A stretch of DNA of 64,000 nt, taken from NCBI RefSeq assembly GCF_000428105.1, contig NZ_ATZH01000008.1, positions 1 through 64,000 of the forward strand, written 5' to 3'. The first letter of the stretch is position 1. Each line of letters begins with the position of its first letter. The notes beneath the pieces were generated by a model. The model was not told the DNA's origin, ran no database searches, and worked only from the letters and a program-made list of their open reading frames with translations. The DNA comes from Bacteroides pyogenes DSM 20611 = JCM 6294 (GTDB lineage Bacteria > Bacteroidota > Bacteroidia > Bacteroidales > Bacteroidaceae). The translations under genes were made by a program, and so were the position numbers. Shown here in pieces: positions 44,074 through 53,535 of this stretch.

Positions 44074-44847
44074 ATGTTTGAGATAACACTTTTACGTTCA
44101 GCGTCTTTTGTAGGTATGATGATGTTATGCCTTAACTCATCAGCACAGAGTTATGTGACCTACAACCACGATGCCACCAAGATGAACCAGATAACGGTTC
44201 AGGAGATTGGTGTAGGAGGGCTGACCCCAGCCTTCTACTATGATGTGTTCCACAACAGCTATCAGAAGAGCGCAGCTCGGAAGAACAAGCTGGGCTTCAG
44301 GTCGCTGGCAGGAGTGTCGTCCTATCAGCAGGTAGATGTTGCAGACAGCATCAAGACTTACCTTACCCAGAGAGCAGAAATTGAAGCCCTCAATGTGGCA
44401 GACCGCCAGATAGACATCGCCTGGCTTGCCGAGGGGAACAAGATAACGGACAAGCTCACAGCCTTCGAGGCAAACATCAACCGCATCGTTGGTGCAGGAG
44501 GTTCGTTGGCAGACAAGTCCCGATGGGAGGAATACTGCAATATGTACAAAACCGCCATCAAGGTGACACAGGATGCCTATATGCCCAACGCACAGAGGAA
44601 GAGACAGTACCTCGCCATCTATGCCGACATATCCCAGCAAAACGAGACCCTTGTCTCCTTCCTGGTACAGTTGAGCAACAAGGGTAAGACATCGTCCCTC
44701 CTGGCAGCACGGCTTGACAGACGCAGCAACGTGGCAGCCCACGCCTTGGCAGCACAGGAAAGGTGGCGTGATGCCGGACGCAGAAACGCTGGAGGCAACA
44801 CTGGTGACGAAGACAATGATGATTCAGAAAACATAGTAGAAAGATAA
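44074..44847 (+). CDS. secreted helical protein of the tra operon, TraI-like position
   Basis: A 257-residue protein with a short signal peptide (SASFVGMMMLCLNSSAQ). Its helical body contains YVTYNHDATKMNQITVQEIGVGGLTPAFYYDVFHNSYQKSA and a basic C-terminal part (AARLDRRSNVAAHALAAQERWRDAGRRNAG) ending in an acidic tail. It lies directly before traJ (6-bp gap). The N-terminal block is reminiscent of DUF5045-type conjugation proteins of Bacteroidetes, but this is a weak recognition. Confidence 0.7.
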   Translation: MFEITLLRSASFVGMMMLCLNSSAQSYVTYNHDATKMNQITVQEIGVGGLTPAFYYDVFHNSYQKSAARKNKLGFRSLAGVSSYQQVDVADSIKTYLTQRAEIEALNVADRQIDIAWLAEGNKITDKLTAFEANINRIVGAGGSLADKSRWEEYCNMYKTAIKVTQDAYMPNAQRKRQYLAIYADISQQNETLVSFLVQLSNKGKTSSLLAARLDRRSNVAAHALAAQERWRDAGRRNAGGNTGDEDNDDSENIVER

Positions 44848-44853
44848 CGATAT

Positions 44854-45984
44854 ATGGCAGATTCAAATATCCTCTCGGATTTCGGTATCAATATCCTCGA
44901 ACAGGAGATTGATGATGTGATATTCCAGACCAACGAGTTCCTATGTGATGCCACATTCACAGGCTCACAAGGTCCATTCTGGTGGATATTACAGATGTGT
45001 ATGGCACTGGCCGCATTGTTCTCCATCATTGTTGCTGGCAGCATGGCCTATAAGATGATGGTGAAGCATGAGCCTATCGACATCATGAAACTCTTCAAGC
45101 CCCTTGTGGTCAGTGTCATACTCTGTTGGTGGTACCCACCTGCTGATACAGGCATTACCGAAGGAGGCAGCGACTGGTGTGTACTTGATTTCCTCTCGTA
45201 TATCCCCAACTGCATAGGCTCATACACCCATGACCTGTATGAAGCAGAGTCAGCACAGATTGAGGACAAATTTGAGGAGGTACAGGAACTTATCTACACC
45301 AGAGACACCCTTTACACCTCTTTGCAGGCACAGGCGGATGTAGCCCATTCGGGAACATCTGACCCTAACCTCATAGAGTCCACCATGGAACAGGCAGGTG
45401 TAGATGAAGTGACGAATATGGAAACAGACGCTTCAAGGCTTTGGTTCACATCACTGACCGCAGGAGCTGTAGTAGGCATTGACAAGATCATCATGCTCAT
45501 CGCCTTGATTGTCTTCCGTATCGGTTGGTGGGCAACCATCTATTGCCAGCAGATATTACTGGGTATGCTCACCATTTTCGGTCCAATACAATGGGCGTTT
45601 TCTCTTTTACCGAAATGGGAAGGTGCATGGGCTAAGTGGCTGATACGCTATCTGACGGTGCATTTCTACGGTGCCATGTTGTACTTCGTCGGTTTCTATG
45701 TCCTGCTGCTCTTTGACATCGTGCTCTGCATACAGGTGGAGAACCTCACAGCCATCACGGAGAGCGAGCAGACCATGGCAGCCTACCTTCAGAACTCCTT
45801 CTTCTCTGCCGGCTACCTCATGGCAGCGAGCATCGTGGCTTTGAAGTGCCTGAACCTCGTGCCCGACCTTGCCGCATGGATGATACCAGAGGGTGATACG
45901 GCATTCTCTACCCGTAACTTCGGTGAAGGTGTGGCACAGCAAGCCAAGATGTCCACCCAGGGCATGATAAACAAAGTGATATAA
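44854..45984 (+). CDS. traJ: TraJ conjugation membrane protein (VirB6/TrbL-like)
   Basis: A 376-residue polytopic protein. Hydrophobic segments are at about 50-70 (FSIIVAGSMAYKMMV preceded by MCMALAAL), 85-97, 210-232 (IIMLIALIVFRIGWWATIYCQQ), 236-252 and 275-293. LLGMLTIFGPIQWAFSLLPKWEGAWAKW is the hallmark of Bacteroidetes TraJ. It is the inner-membrane channel component. Six bp after the preceding gene and 21 bp before traK. Confidence 0.9.
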   Translation: MADSNILSDFGINILEQEIDDVIFQTNEFLCDATFTGSQGPFWWILQMCMALAALFSIIVAGSMAYKMMVKHEPIDIMKLFKPLVVSVILCWWYPPADTGITEGGSDWCVLDFLSYIPNCIGSYTHDLYEAESAQIEDKFEEVQELIYTRDTLYTSLQAQADVAHSGTSDPNLIESTMEQAGVDEVTNMETDASRLWFTSLTAGAVVGIDKIIMLIALIVFRIGWWATIYCQQILLGMLTIFGPIQWAFSLLPKWEGAWAKWLIRYLTVHFYGAMLYFVGFYVLLLFDIVLCIQVENLTAITESEQTMAAYLQNSFFSAGYLMAASIVALKCLNLVPDLAAWMIPEGDTAFSTRNFGEGVAQQAKMSTQGMINKVI

Positions 45985-46005
45985 ACAAGAAAAGCGATTG
46001 AAAAT

Positions 46006-46620
46006 ATGGTTATCAAGAATCTCGAAAACAAGATCAAGCTGGTTTTGATTATCTGCTCCCTCTTCCTTCTGGGCTGTATCATCATCAGTATCTCCAGCAT
46101 TTGGACAGCCAAGGTAATGGTGTCCGATGCCCATCAGAAAGTATATGTGTTGGATGGCAATGTGCCCATCCTTGTCCAGCGAAGCACCATGGAGGAGACT
46201 CTCGATGTGGAAGCCAAGTCCCATGTGGAGATGTTCCACCACTATTTCTTCACCCTGGCTCCTGACGACAAGTACATCAAATACACCATGGACAAAGCCA
46301 TGTATCTGGTTGATGAGACAGGTCTTGCCCAGTACAACACGTTGAAGGAGAAAGGCTTCTATTCCAATATCATGGGTACGAGTGCCGTGTTCAGCATCTT
46401 TTGCGACAGCATCAACTTCGACAAAGAGAAGATGGAGTTCACCTACTATGGCCGCCAGCGTATTGAGAGACGAACAAGCATCCTTACCCGAGAGCTTGTC
46501 ACGGCAGGACAGCTCAAACGTGTTCCCAGGACGGACAACAACCCTCATGGCCTGCTCATCACCAACTGGAGAACGCTTCTCAATAAGGATATAGAACAGA
46601 AAACCAAATTGACGTACTGA
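46006..46620 (+). CDS. traK: TraK conjugation protein (VirB8-like)
   Basis: A 204-residue protein with one N-terminal membrane helix (LVLIICSLFLLGCIIISISSIW, about 13-34) and a periplasmic NTF2-like VirB8 domain (HVEMFHHYFFTLAPDDKYIKYTMDKAMYL, FTYYGRQRIERRTSILTRELVTAGQL). Normal TraK length. Two bp before traL. Confidence 0.9.
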   Translation: MVIKNLENKIKLVLIICSLFLLGCIIISISSIWTAKVMVSDAHQKVYVLDGNVPILVQRSTMEETLDVEAKSHVEMFHHYFFTLAPDDKYIKYTMDKAMYLVDETGLAQYNTLKEKGFYSNIMGTSAVFSIFCDSINFDKEKMEFTYYGRQRIERRTSILTRELVTAGQLKRVPRTDNNPHGLLITNWRTLLNKDIEQKTKLTY

Positions 46621-46622
46621 TT

Positions 46623-47045
46623 ATGGGATGGAAGAAAATGCTCGTCGGAGAAAAGATGCCTGACAAGGATGATCCAAAGTACCGCCAGAGGTACGAGGAA
46701 GAGGTCAAGGCCGGTCGCAAGTTCGCACGCACTCTCAAACTCGATGTGTTAGCCATCAAGGTGCAGCAGTTTGCCAACAATCACAAACGACTGTTCCTTG
46801 CCCTTGTCTTTGGGTTTATCCTGCTCAGTTTCGGATTCAACATCTACAGGATGGTCGTGGTGTACAATCATCAGCAGTCCACCCAAAGTGCCACGGAGAG
46901 GCAGGAGCATCTGATGCAGCAGAGACGCAAGAAGGTCAATACAGCCATCAGCAATGCCCACACCATACTGCCAGTCATGAACAGAGATAATCAAAAGAAC
47001 AATAACCAAAATACAGAAAACAATGGATGCACTGAAGAAGATTAA
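46623..47045 (+). CDS. traL: TraL-like conjugation protein (DUF3989 position)
   Basis: A 140-residue protein: a basic cytoplasmic segment (KYRQRYEEEVKAGRKFARTLKL), one membrane helix (LFLALVFGFILLSFGFNIYRMVVVY, about 58-80) and a polar Asn/Gln-rich tail. Its position between TraK and TraM and its topology fit TraL; it is longer than CTnDOT TraL. It overlaps traM by 23 bp. Confidence 0.72.
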   Translation: MGWKKMLVGEKMPDKDDPKYRQRYEEEVKAGRKFARTLKLDVLAIKVQQFANNHKRLFLALVFGFILLSFGFNIYRMVVVYNHQQSTQSATERQEHLMQQRRKKVNTAISNAHTILPVMNRDNQKNNNQNTENNGCTEED

Positions 47046-48216
47046 CTGGAAGCAGCCGAAGTATATGATTCCGCTTATCATCTACTTTCCCCTGCTGTTC
47101 GTCGGTTACTTTGTCATAGACCTTTTCCACACGGAGAAGGCTGAGATTCCTGATGGTCTTGCAACGACCGAGTACCTCAACCCTGACCTGCCTGAGGCAA
47201 AGATGAAGGGCGATGGCATTGGCAACAAGTATGAGAGTATGCTCAAATCATACGGAAAGATAGATGATTATTCAGCATTAGGAAACATTGAACGCAATGA
47301 AGAAGACACCCGTGAAGAGTACGAATCCAAGTACACCGATGAAGAACGTGAGCAACTCGAAGCACAGGAAGCCGCGAAGCTCGTTGAGATGCAGAGACAG
47401 CTACAGGAGAGCGCACAGAAAGGTCAGGAAATCGCCCAAGGAGGTTCACCATCCGAGGAAGACCGCATAGCACGCAGCAAGCAACGTGAACAGGAAGCCA
47501 TGGATGAGCTCAACCGTGCCATTGCCCAGGCAAGGCTCCAAGCGCAGCAATCTATGATGCCAGCTGCAACAGACACTGCTGATGCTGGACAAAGAGAAGG
47601 AAAAGTTGAAGCCTCTGACAAGAAGAAAACCGACGATGATGAGCCACAGGAGGTTGTGAAGAAGGTGAAGGTCACCTCCGACTACTTCAACACCCTCTGT
47701 GACAACGACAAGGAAACCAGCCTTATCAAGGCTATCATAGATGAGAATATCAAGGCTGTTGATGGGTCAAGAGTCAGGCTCCGTCTGCTTGACGACATCG
47801 AAATCAATGACGTTGTCGTGCCCAAAGGCTCATACCTATATGCTACAATGAGCGGATTCGGTTCACAGCGTGTGAAGGGCAATGTGCAGAGCATCATGGT
47901 TGACAATGACATCATCAAGGTCAGCCTCGCCCTGTATGACACTGATGGACTGGAAGGTCTTTATGTACCGAGCAGTCAGTTCCGGGAGACCACGAAGGAT
48001 GTGGGCAGCGGTGCATTGAGCAACACCTCCAGTCTCACCAACAGTTCCACCACGTCAGGCAACAGCCTCGCCACTTGGGGAGCGCAGACCATCACCAATG
48101 CCGTGCAGAAGACCAGCAATGCCATCAGCAAAGCCATCAAGAAGAATAATGCCAAGCTGAAATACGGCACGTTCGTGTACCTGATCAACTCCCGTTCAAA
48201 CAAAAAGGACAAATAA
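47023..48216 (+). CDS. traM: TraM conjugation protein (VirB10-like)
   Basis: A 397-residue protein. An N-terminal cytoplasmic stretch and one membrane helix (MIPLIIYFPLLFVGYFVIDLF, about 12-32) precede a long Glu/Gln/Ala-rich linker (about 80-205) with coiled-coil character. The conserved TraM/VirB10 C-terminal domain follows (VRLRLLDDIEINDVVVPKGSYLYATMSGFGSQRV, VSLALYDTDGLEGLYVPSSQFRE). It spans the envelope and links the inner and outer parts of the channel. Confidence 0.92.
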   Translation: MDALKKINWKQPKYMIPLIIYFPLLFVGYFVIDLFHTEKAEIPDGLATTEYLNPDLPEAKMKGDGIGNKYESMLKSYGKIDDYSALGNIERNEEDTREEYESKYTDEEREQLEAQEAAKLVEMQRQLQESAQKGQEIAQGGSPSEEDRIARSKQREQEAMDELNRAIAQARLQAQQSMMPAATDTADAGQREGKVEASDKKKTDDDEPQEVVKKVKVTSDYFNTLCDNDKETSLIKAIIDENIKAVDGSRVRLRLLDDIEINDVVVPKGSYLYATMSGFGSQRVKGNVQSIMVDNDIIKVSLALYDTDGLEGLYVPSSQFRETTKDVGSGALSNTSSLTNSSTTSGNSLATWGAQTITNAVQKTSNAISKAIKKNNAKLKYGTFVYLINSRSNKKDK

Positions 48217-48240
48217 CACCGAGCATAAACAAAAGAACAA

Positions 48241-49098
48241 ATGAATATGAAGACTATCAAAAGAATTGGCGCATTAGCTGTATGCGCTCTGGCAGCTCTC
48301 CCCTCTTTGGCTCAGCAGACCTATCAGGAGATGGAGCAGCTCACCATCAATGAGAATGTCACCACGGTCATCACTGCATCCGAGCCTGTGCGCTTCGTTG
48401 ACATCTCCACGGATGCCGTCGTTGGAGACCAACCCATCAACAACACCATCAGGCTCAAACCAAAGGAGGGAGCCGATGTTCATGCCGACGGGGACATCCT
48501 TGCCATTGTTACCATCGTGACGGAGCGTTACCGCACCCAGTATGCGCTCATCTATACTACACGCCTGCAGGAGGCAGTCACCGACAAGCAGATACAGCCG
48601 CATGAGAAGATTCCGTACCATAATCCTTCTGTTTCCATGAGTACTGAGGAAATGACAAAATATGCCCGAAAGATATGGAACTCCCCGGCAAGAATACGGA
48701 ATGTGAGCACAAGGCAGCATCGGATGACCATGCGTCTGAACAACATCTATTCCGTAGGCGAATACTTCTTCCTGGATTTCAGTATTGAGAATCGCACCAA
48801 TATCCGCTTCGACATCGACGAGATACGTGTCAAGCTCAATGACAAGAAGATGTCAAAAGCCACCAATGCGCAGATGGTTGAGCTGACTCCTGCCATGATG
48901 CTTGACCAGTCCGGAAGCTTCAAATATGGCTACCGCAACGTCATTGTCTTGAAGAAGATGACCTTCCCCAATGACAAGGTGCTGACCATTGAGATTTCTG
49001 AGAAGCAGATAAGCGGACGCACCATCTGCTTAGACATCGACTACGAGGATGTCCTTTATGCAGACTCGTTCAATTCATGCTTAATAAGGGAGGAATAG
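48241..49098 (+). CDS. traN: TraN conjugation protein (VirB9-like, DUF4138)
   Basis: A 285-residue secreted protein with a signal peptide (RIGALAVCALAALPSLAQQ). VTTVITASEPVRFVDISTDAVVGDQPINNTIRLKP is the diagnostic TraN N-terminal block, and RMTMRLNNIYSVGEYFFLDFSIENRTNIRFDIDEIRVKL is the C-terminal VirB9-like domain. It forms the outer-membrane-proximal ring with TraM. Four bp before traO. Confidence 0.92.
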   Translation: MNMKTIKRIGALAVCALAALPSLAQQTYQEMEQLTINENVTTVITASEPVRFVDISTDAVVGDQPINNTIRLKPKEGADVHADGDILAIVTIVTERYRTQYALIYTTRLQEAVTDKQIQPHEKIPYHNPSVSMSTEEMTKYARKIWNSPARIRNVSTRQHRMTMRLNNIYSVGEYFFLDFSIENRTNIRFDIDEIRVKLNDKKMSKATNAQMVELTPAMMLDQSGSFKYGYRNVIVLKKMTFPNDKVLTIEISEKQISGRTICLDIDYEDVLYADSFNSCLIREE

Positions 49099-49102
49099 GA
49101 CT

Positions 49103-49618
49103 ATGAAGAGATACATATTATCATTGATGATGGGGCTATGCATGACAGTCGCGTCGTTTGCCCAAAGCCATAGCGACCGTATCAGCCTTGGTGTAGGAGC
49201 ATTGTACGAGCGAGGACTTGACGCAACACTCGCATGGGAGCATGAGACCCGTTACCATAATGCATGGGAGTACTTCTTCAATGCCTACCTGAAATGGGAC
49301 GAATGTGCTTCCTGCGGTCATGTCTGCCCAGAGTCTTTCTGGAACAACTACCGCACATGGGGCATCGGTGCCGCCTACAAGCCCTGTGTCACAAGAGGTC
49401 GCAACAACTACGGCAATCTGCGTATCGGAGCCAGTGCAGGCAGCAATACCGACAAGTTCGTTGGAGGTATTCATGTCGGCTACGAGCACAACTTCGCCCT
49501 CCGCCATGGTTGGGGATTGTTTGTGCAAGCCAAATGCGACCTGACCCTTCCCAAGCGAGAAGACCTGTTCAGGACAGGCATAGTGATAGGATTCAAGATA
49601 CCAACCCTAAAGAAATAA
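49103..49618 (+). CDS. traO: TraO conjugation protein
   Basis: A 171-residue protein with a signal peptide (ILSLMMGLCMTVASFAQS) and a beta-rich body (ISLGVGALYERGLDATLAWEHE, WGIGAAYKPCVTRGRNNYGNLRIGASAG, VGGIHVGYEHNFALRHGWGLFVQAKCDL) ending in an aromatic/hydrophobic strand (GIVIGFKI). This matches TraO of CTnDOT-type elements, an outer-membrane-associated barrel. It has four Cys, including CASCGHVC (71-78), which may form disulfides. Confidence 0.88.
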   Translation: MKRYILSLMMGLCMTVASFAQSHSDRISLGVGALYERGLDATLAWEHETRYHNAWEYFFNAYLKWDECASCGHVCPESFWNNYRTWGIGAAYKPCVTRGRNNYGNLRIGASAGSNTDKFVGGIHVGYEHNFALRHGWGLFVQAKCDLTLPKREDLFRTGIVIGFKIPTLKK

Positions 49619-49623
49619 TAGCG

Positions 49624-50271
49624 ATGAAGATAATCCATTTCATGTTTACTGCCGTCATAGCAGCCGTTTTCGCCTCATGTGACGCGCATATGGACTTTCC
49701 TGATACAGCGATGAAGATAGGTGACATTGTCTGCACTGACGGTGCCATTGTGCGCTATGAGGATGTAGATTCGTTACACAAGACACCTATTGCCGTTGTC
49801 TTCTACGTCAACCACAACGAGGATGTGGAAGGAAATGGCTATGCGGTATATCTTGACGACTTTGCCACCTTGGCCTATTCAGACTCTCTCGGCATCACAC
49901 ACAAAACATCCGCAGACCTTATGGCCTACGATGGTAATAGCAACACCCACGCCATGTATTCCACGGGCACTTCACCTGCTGCAAGTATGGTCATTGATAT
50001 GTGGGCATACCGGCAGAGTGCCTATATCCCCTCTGTGGCACAGATGCGTCTGCTCTTTAGTGTCAAGAAGTCTGTCAACCCGCTGATTGAAAAGTGTGGA
50101 GGGACACCGATACCTGATGACGCAGACCTCTGCTGGTATTGGACATCGACAGAGGTACAGGGGCAGGAAACAGCCAAGGCATGGCTCTATTCTCTTGGAA
50201 GTGGCGCAATACAGGAAACGCCCAAGACACAGCCACACAAGATACGCCCAATTATCACACTAAACAATTGA
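49624..50271 (+). CDS. surface lipoprotein with Lcl/DUF1566-like C-terminal domain
   Basis: A 215-residue protein started at the ATG at 49624; an in-frame extension upstream belongs to the traO region. A lipobox (VFASC, Cys at about residue 19) anchors it. The second half has the repeating pattern of the Lcl/DUF1566 (C-type-lectin-like) fold: SAYIPSVAQMRLLFSVKKSVNPLIEKCGG, CWYWTSTEVQGQETAKAWLYS and KIRPIITL. Such domains occur in adhesins. It sits among conjugation genes right after traO, so a role in mating contact or surface attachment is plausible. Confidence 0.78.
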   Translation: MKIIHFMFTAVIAAVFASCDAHMDFPDTAMKIGDIVCTDGAIVRYEDVDSLHKTPIAVVFYVNHNEDVEGNGYAVYLDDFATLAYSDSLGITHKTSADLMAYDGNSNTHAMYSTGTSPAASMVIDMWAYRQSAYIPSVAQMRLLFSVKKSVNPLIEKCGGTPIPDDADLCWYWTSTEVQGQETAKAWLYSLGSGAIQETPKTQPHKIRPIITLNN

Positions 50272-50331
50272 TTACTAAGTCATAGTAATATAATAATTCA
50301 TCTTAATGTTTAACATCAAAAATTACAAGCA

Positions 50332-51240
50332 ATGAAAAAGAATTTGTTTCTTATGTTGGGACTTGGAGCCATGCTCCTCACGTCCTGTGACCAAGACATC
50401 GTCAATGAGATCTACCTGCCAGGCGGAGGTGGTTCGGTGGTTGTGACCGACAGTACATCATCCAAGCAGCTACAGGTGTTTACCAACCTGGAGATGCTGC
50501 ACCCAGCCGTATCGACACGAGCTGTGGACAACCAGTGGGAAGCTAATGACATGATTGGCATCTCCTCCACAGGGATGATGGACAACATGAAGTTCACTCG
50601 AAGTGGCAGCACCAACCAGTTTCTCGGTGCCAGCACCGTGTGGTTTAAGGACACAGACACCCACACCTTCAATGCCTACTATCCTTACATGGCAAATCCT
50701 ACTAACGACATCATAGAGTTCCAAGTGCCGGAAGCAGCAGTACAGAGTGAGCAGAAGGTCAATGATTTCCTGTTTGCCAGTGGGACGGCATCATACGCCA
50801 GTCCGAGCCTTACATTGAACTTCACCCATCAGATGGTGCGTGTCATCATCAAGGTCTATACCTCACCCGAATACGGTTTCACCACCAACGATTTTGCAGG
50901 AAGCCTACTCACATTCATCGGTTATTTTGACAGCGGTACTTTCAATATCAAGACCGGAAAGGTGGAATGCAGTGACGAGTCTGTGACGACCTATTATTTC
51001 GGCGACCCTCAAAGTGACCACATGGAATATACGCTTTATGTTCCTGCACAGGTTATGCCGGACATGACATTGCAACTGAGTAATGGGGAGAACTTTGTAT
51101 TCCTCACAAACGACACGTGGAAAGCAGGTCATTCCTACAGCTATTCATTGAAGCCTGTGCGTAACACCCTGGAGGTTATATCAGCAACTATCTCTCCGTG
51201 GACAGTAGAGTCTGAGAAGACCATCAACGGCTACGAATAA
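50332..51240 (+). CDS. fimbrillin-family lipoprotein (Mfa-like)
   Basis: A 302-residue protein with a lipobox (MLLTSC, Cys at 19) and the fimbrillin-like opening TRAVDNQWEANDMIGISSTGMMDN. Blocks TFNAYYPYMANPTNDIIEFQVPEAA and VNDFLFASGTASYASPSLTLNFTHQMVRVIIKV are standard for FimA/Mfa-type Bacteroidetes fimbrillins. It ends EVISATISPWTVESEKTINGYE, also typical. As part of the tra operon it may build a short adhesive fibre on donor cells. A 60-bp gap separates it from the preceding lipoprotein. Confidence 0.85.
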   Translation: MKKNLFLMLGLGAMLLTSCDQDIVNEIYLPGGGGSVVVTDSTSSKQLQVFTNLEMLHPAVSTRAVDNQWEANDMIGISSTGMMDNMKFTRSGSTNQFLGASTVWFKDTDTHTFNAYYPYMANPTNDIIEFQVPEAAVQSEQKVNDFLFASGTASYASPSLTLNFTHQMVRVIIKVYTSPEYGFTTNDFAGSLLTFIGYFDSGTFNIKTGKVECSDESVTTYYFGDPQSDHMEYTLYVPAQVMPDMTLQLSNGENFVFLTNDTWKAGHSYSYSLKPVRNTLEVISATISPWTVESEKTINGYE

Positions 51241-51321
51241 AACTTAAAAGAGGATTGGAGGGTGTCCACCGTGGCATCCTTCTTCCTTTTCTAATTATTA
51301 CCCAACATCATAGTAAAGTAA

Positions 51322-53511
51322 ATGGAAGAAAGCAAAGAGTTACAGGGGTTTTACAAGATATTCAGGGCGGTGATTTACGTCTCCATCCTAATGGAGTTCT
51401 TCGCCTACGCACTGGAGCCGGAACAGTTGGACTTCCTTGGTGGGTTGGTTACAGACATACACGGTCGCATCAAACGATGGATGATATACCATGACGGCAA
51501 CCTTGTCTGGAGCAAGATAGCCACCATACTGCTTATCTGCATCACCTGCATTGGTACGCGCAACAAGAAACATTTGGAGTTCGATGCACGCAGACAGGTC
51601 TTATATCCTTTGGTCGGCGGACTCTTTGTTACCATATTGTCTATCTGGCTCTTCGGTCATCGAATGGACACACGGTTCTACACCATCACGCTGAACATCT
51701 GGCTCTATATGGCAGCCTCTATCCTGGGTACAGTCTGCATCCATGTGGCTCTTGACAATATCTCCAAATTCCTGAAGGAAGGGCTGTTGAAAGACCGATT
51801 CAACTTTGAGAATGAAAGCTTTGAGCAATGTCAGGAGCTGCAGGAGAACAAGTACAGCGTGAACATCCCCATGAGGTACTACTACAAGGGCAAGTTCCGC
51901 AGGGGATGGGTGAACATCGTCAATCCGTTCCGTGGCACGTGGGTGGTCGGCACGCCAGGTTCGGGTAAGACCTTCTCCATCATCGAGCCGTTCATCCGTC
52001 AGCACAGCAAGAAAGGCTTTGCCATGGTGGTGTATGATTACAAGTTTCCCACCCTTGCGCAGAAACTCTACTACCATTATAAAATCAACCAGAAAGCAGG
52101 CAACCTTCCTGACGGATGCAAGTTCAATATCATCAACTTTGTGGATGTAGAGTACTCACGACGTGTCAATCCTATCCAGCAGAAATACATTGGCAATCTT
52201 GCAGCTGCCAGCGAGACGGCTGAAACGCTCCTGGAGTCATTGCAGAAAGGCAAGAAGGAAGGTGGAGGTGGCAGTGACCAGTTCTTCCAGACATCTGCCG
52301 TCAACTTCCTGGCTGCCTGCATCTATTTCTTCGTGAACTACAAGAAAGTGCCATACGACAAGGATGGCAATGCCCTTATTGCAGAGATGACCACCGACCC
52401 CAAGACTTTCATCCAGAAGCCTACAGGACGTGTCTTTGACCATACAGGCAGGGAGGTGGAAGCTGCCTACTGGCTTGGCAAATATAGCGACATGCCCCAT
52501 ATCCTTTCTTTCCTCAACCAGGACTACAAGGTCATCTTTGAGGTGTTGGAGACCGACCCAGAGGTTGCCCCGTTGCTTGGTCCGTTCCAGACTGCCATGA
52601 AGAACAATGCCATGGAGCAGTTGGAAGGTATGATTGGTACGCTGCGTGTCTATACCTCTCGTCTCGCCACCAAGGAGTCGTACTGGGTATTCCACAAGGA
52701 TGGTGATGACTTTGACCTGAAGGTGAGCGACCCGAAGAACCCCAGTTACCTGCTCATTGCCAACGACCCAGAGATGGAGAGCATCATCGGTGCCCTCAAT
52801 GCCCTTATCCTCAACCGCCTTGTGACAAGAGTGAATACAGGTCAGGGCAAGAACGTGCCTGTCAGCATTATCGTCGATGAGTTGCCGACCTTGTATTTCC
52901 ATAAGATTGACAGACTTATTGGCACAGCCAGAAGCAACAAGGTCAGTGTGGCATTAGGCTTCCAAGAACTGCCACAGCTTGAATCCGATTATGGCAAGGT
53001 GGGTATGCAGAAGGTCATCACCACTGTTGGTAATGTGGTGAGCGGTTCAGCAAGAGCAAAGGAAACCTTGGAATGGCTCAGCAATGACATCTTCGGCAAG
53101 GTCGTCCAACTCAAAAAGGGTGTCACTATCGACAGGGATAAGACCTCCATCAATCTCAATGAGAATATGGACAGCCTCGTTCCTGCAAGTAAAATCTCCG
53201 ATATGCCGACAGGCTGGATATGCGGTCAGGCAGCCCGTGACTTCATCAAGACCAAGACCGGTCGGGGTGACAGCATGAATATCCAGGAGTCAGCAGAGTT
53301 CCAGACCTCGAAGTTCTATTGCAAGACAGACTTTGACATGAAGGAGATTGCCAAGGAGGAGGCAGACTACGAGCATTACAAGATACCGAAGTTCTACACC
53401 TTCCCATCGAAGGATGCCAAGGAACGCATCCTGTATCAGAATTTCGTAAGCGTCAATGCTGATGTCAAGGAAATGATAAAAACCATTTTGATGTTTAAGG
53501 TAAAGACTTAG
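51322..53511 (+). CDS. conjugation coupling protein (VirD4/TraG-like T4CP, MobC type)
   Basis: A 729-residue T4CP. Two to three N-terminal membrane segments (about 75-92, 112-135) precede the ATPase domain. Walker A is GTPGSGKT at 210-217 and Walker B is VSIIVDELPTLYF near 515. The YWVFHKDGDDFDLKVSDPKNPSYLLIANDPE block is typical of the Bacteroides MobC-type coupling proteins. It would bring the relaxosome to the TraG/TraJ channel. No relaxase gene lies in the window. Confidence 0.9.
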   Translation: MEESKELQGFYKIFRAVIYVSILMEFFAYALEPEQLDFLGGLVTDIHGRIKRWMIYHDGNLVWSKIATILLICITCIGTRNKKHLEFDARRQVLYPLVGGLFVTILSIWLFGHRMDTRFYTITLNIWLYMAASILGTVCIHVALDNISKFLKEGLLKDRFNFENESFEQCQELQENKYSVNIPMRYYYKGKFRRGWVNIVNPFRGTWVVGTPGSGKTFSIIEPFIRQHSKKGFAMVVYDYKFPTLAQKLYYHYKINQKAGNLPDGCKFNIINFVDVEYSRRVNPIQQKYIGNLAAASETAETLLESLQKGKKEGGGGSDQFFQTSAVNFLAACIYFFVNYKKVPYDKDGNALIAEMTTDPKTFIQKPTGRVFDHTGREVEAAYWLGKYSDMPHILSFLNQDYKVIFEVLETDPEVAPLLGPFQTAMKNNAMEQLEGMIGTLRVYTSRLATKESYWVFHKDGDDFDLKVSDPKNPSYLLIANDPEMESIIGALNALILNRLVTRVNTGQGKNVPVSIIVDELPTLYFHKIDRLIGTARSNKVSVALGFQELPQLESDYGKVGMQKVITTVGNVVSGSARAKETLEWLSNDIFGKVVQLKKGVTIDRDKTSINLNENMDSLVPASKISDMPTGWICGQAARDFIKTKTGRGDSMNIQESAEFQTSKFYCKTDFDMKEIAKEEADYEHYKIPKFYTFPSKDAKERILYQNFVSVNADVKEMIKTILMFKVKT

Positions 53512-53535
53512 TAAACAACGAAAAACAGATTATAT

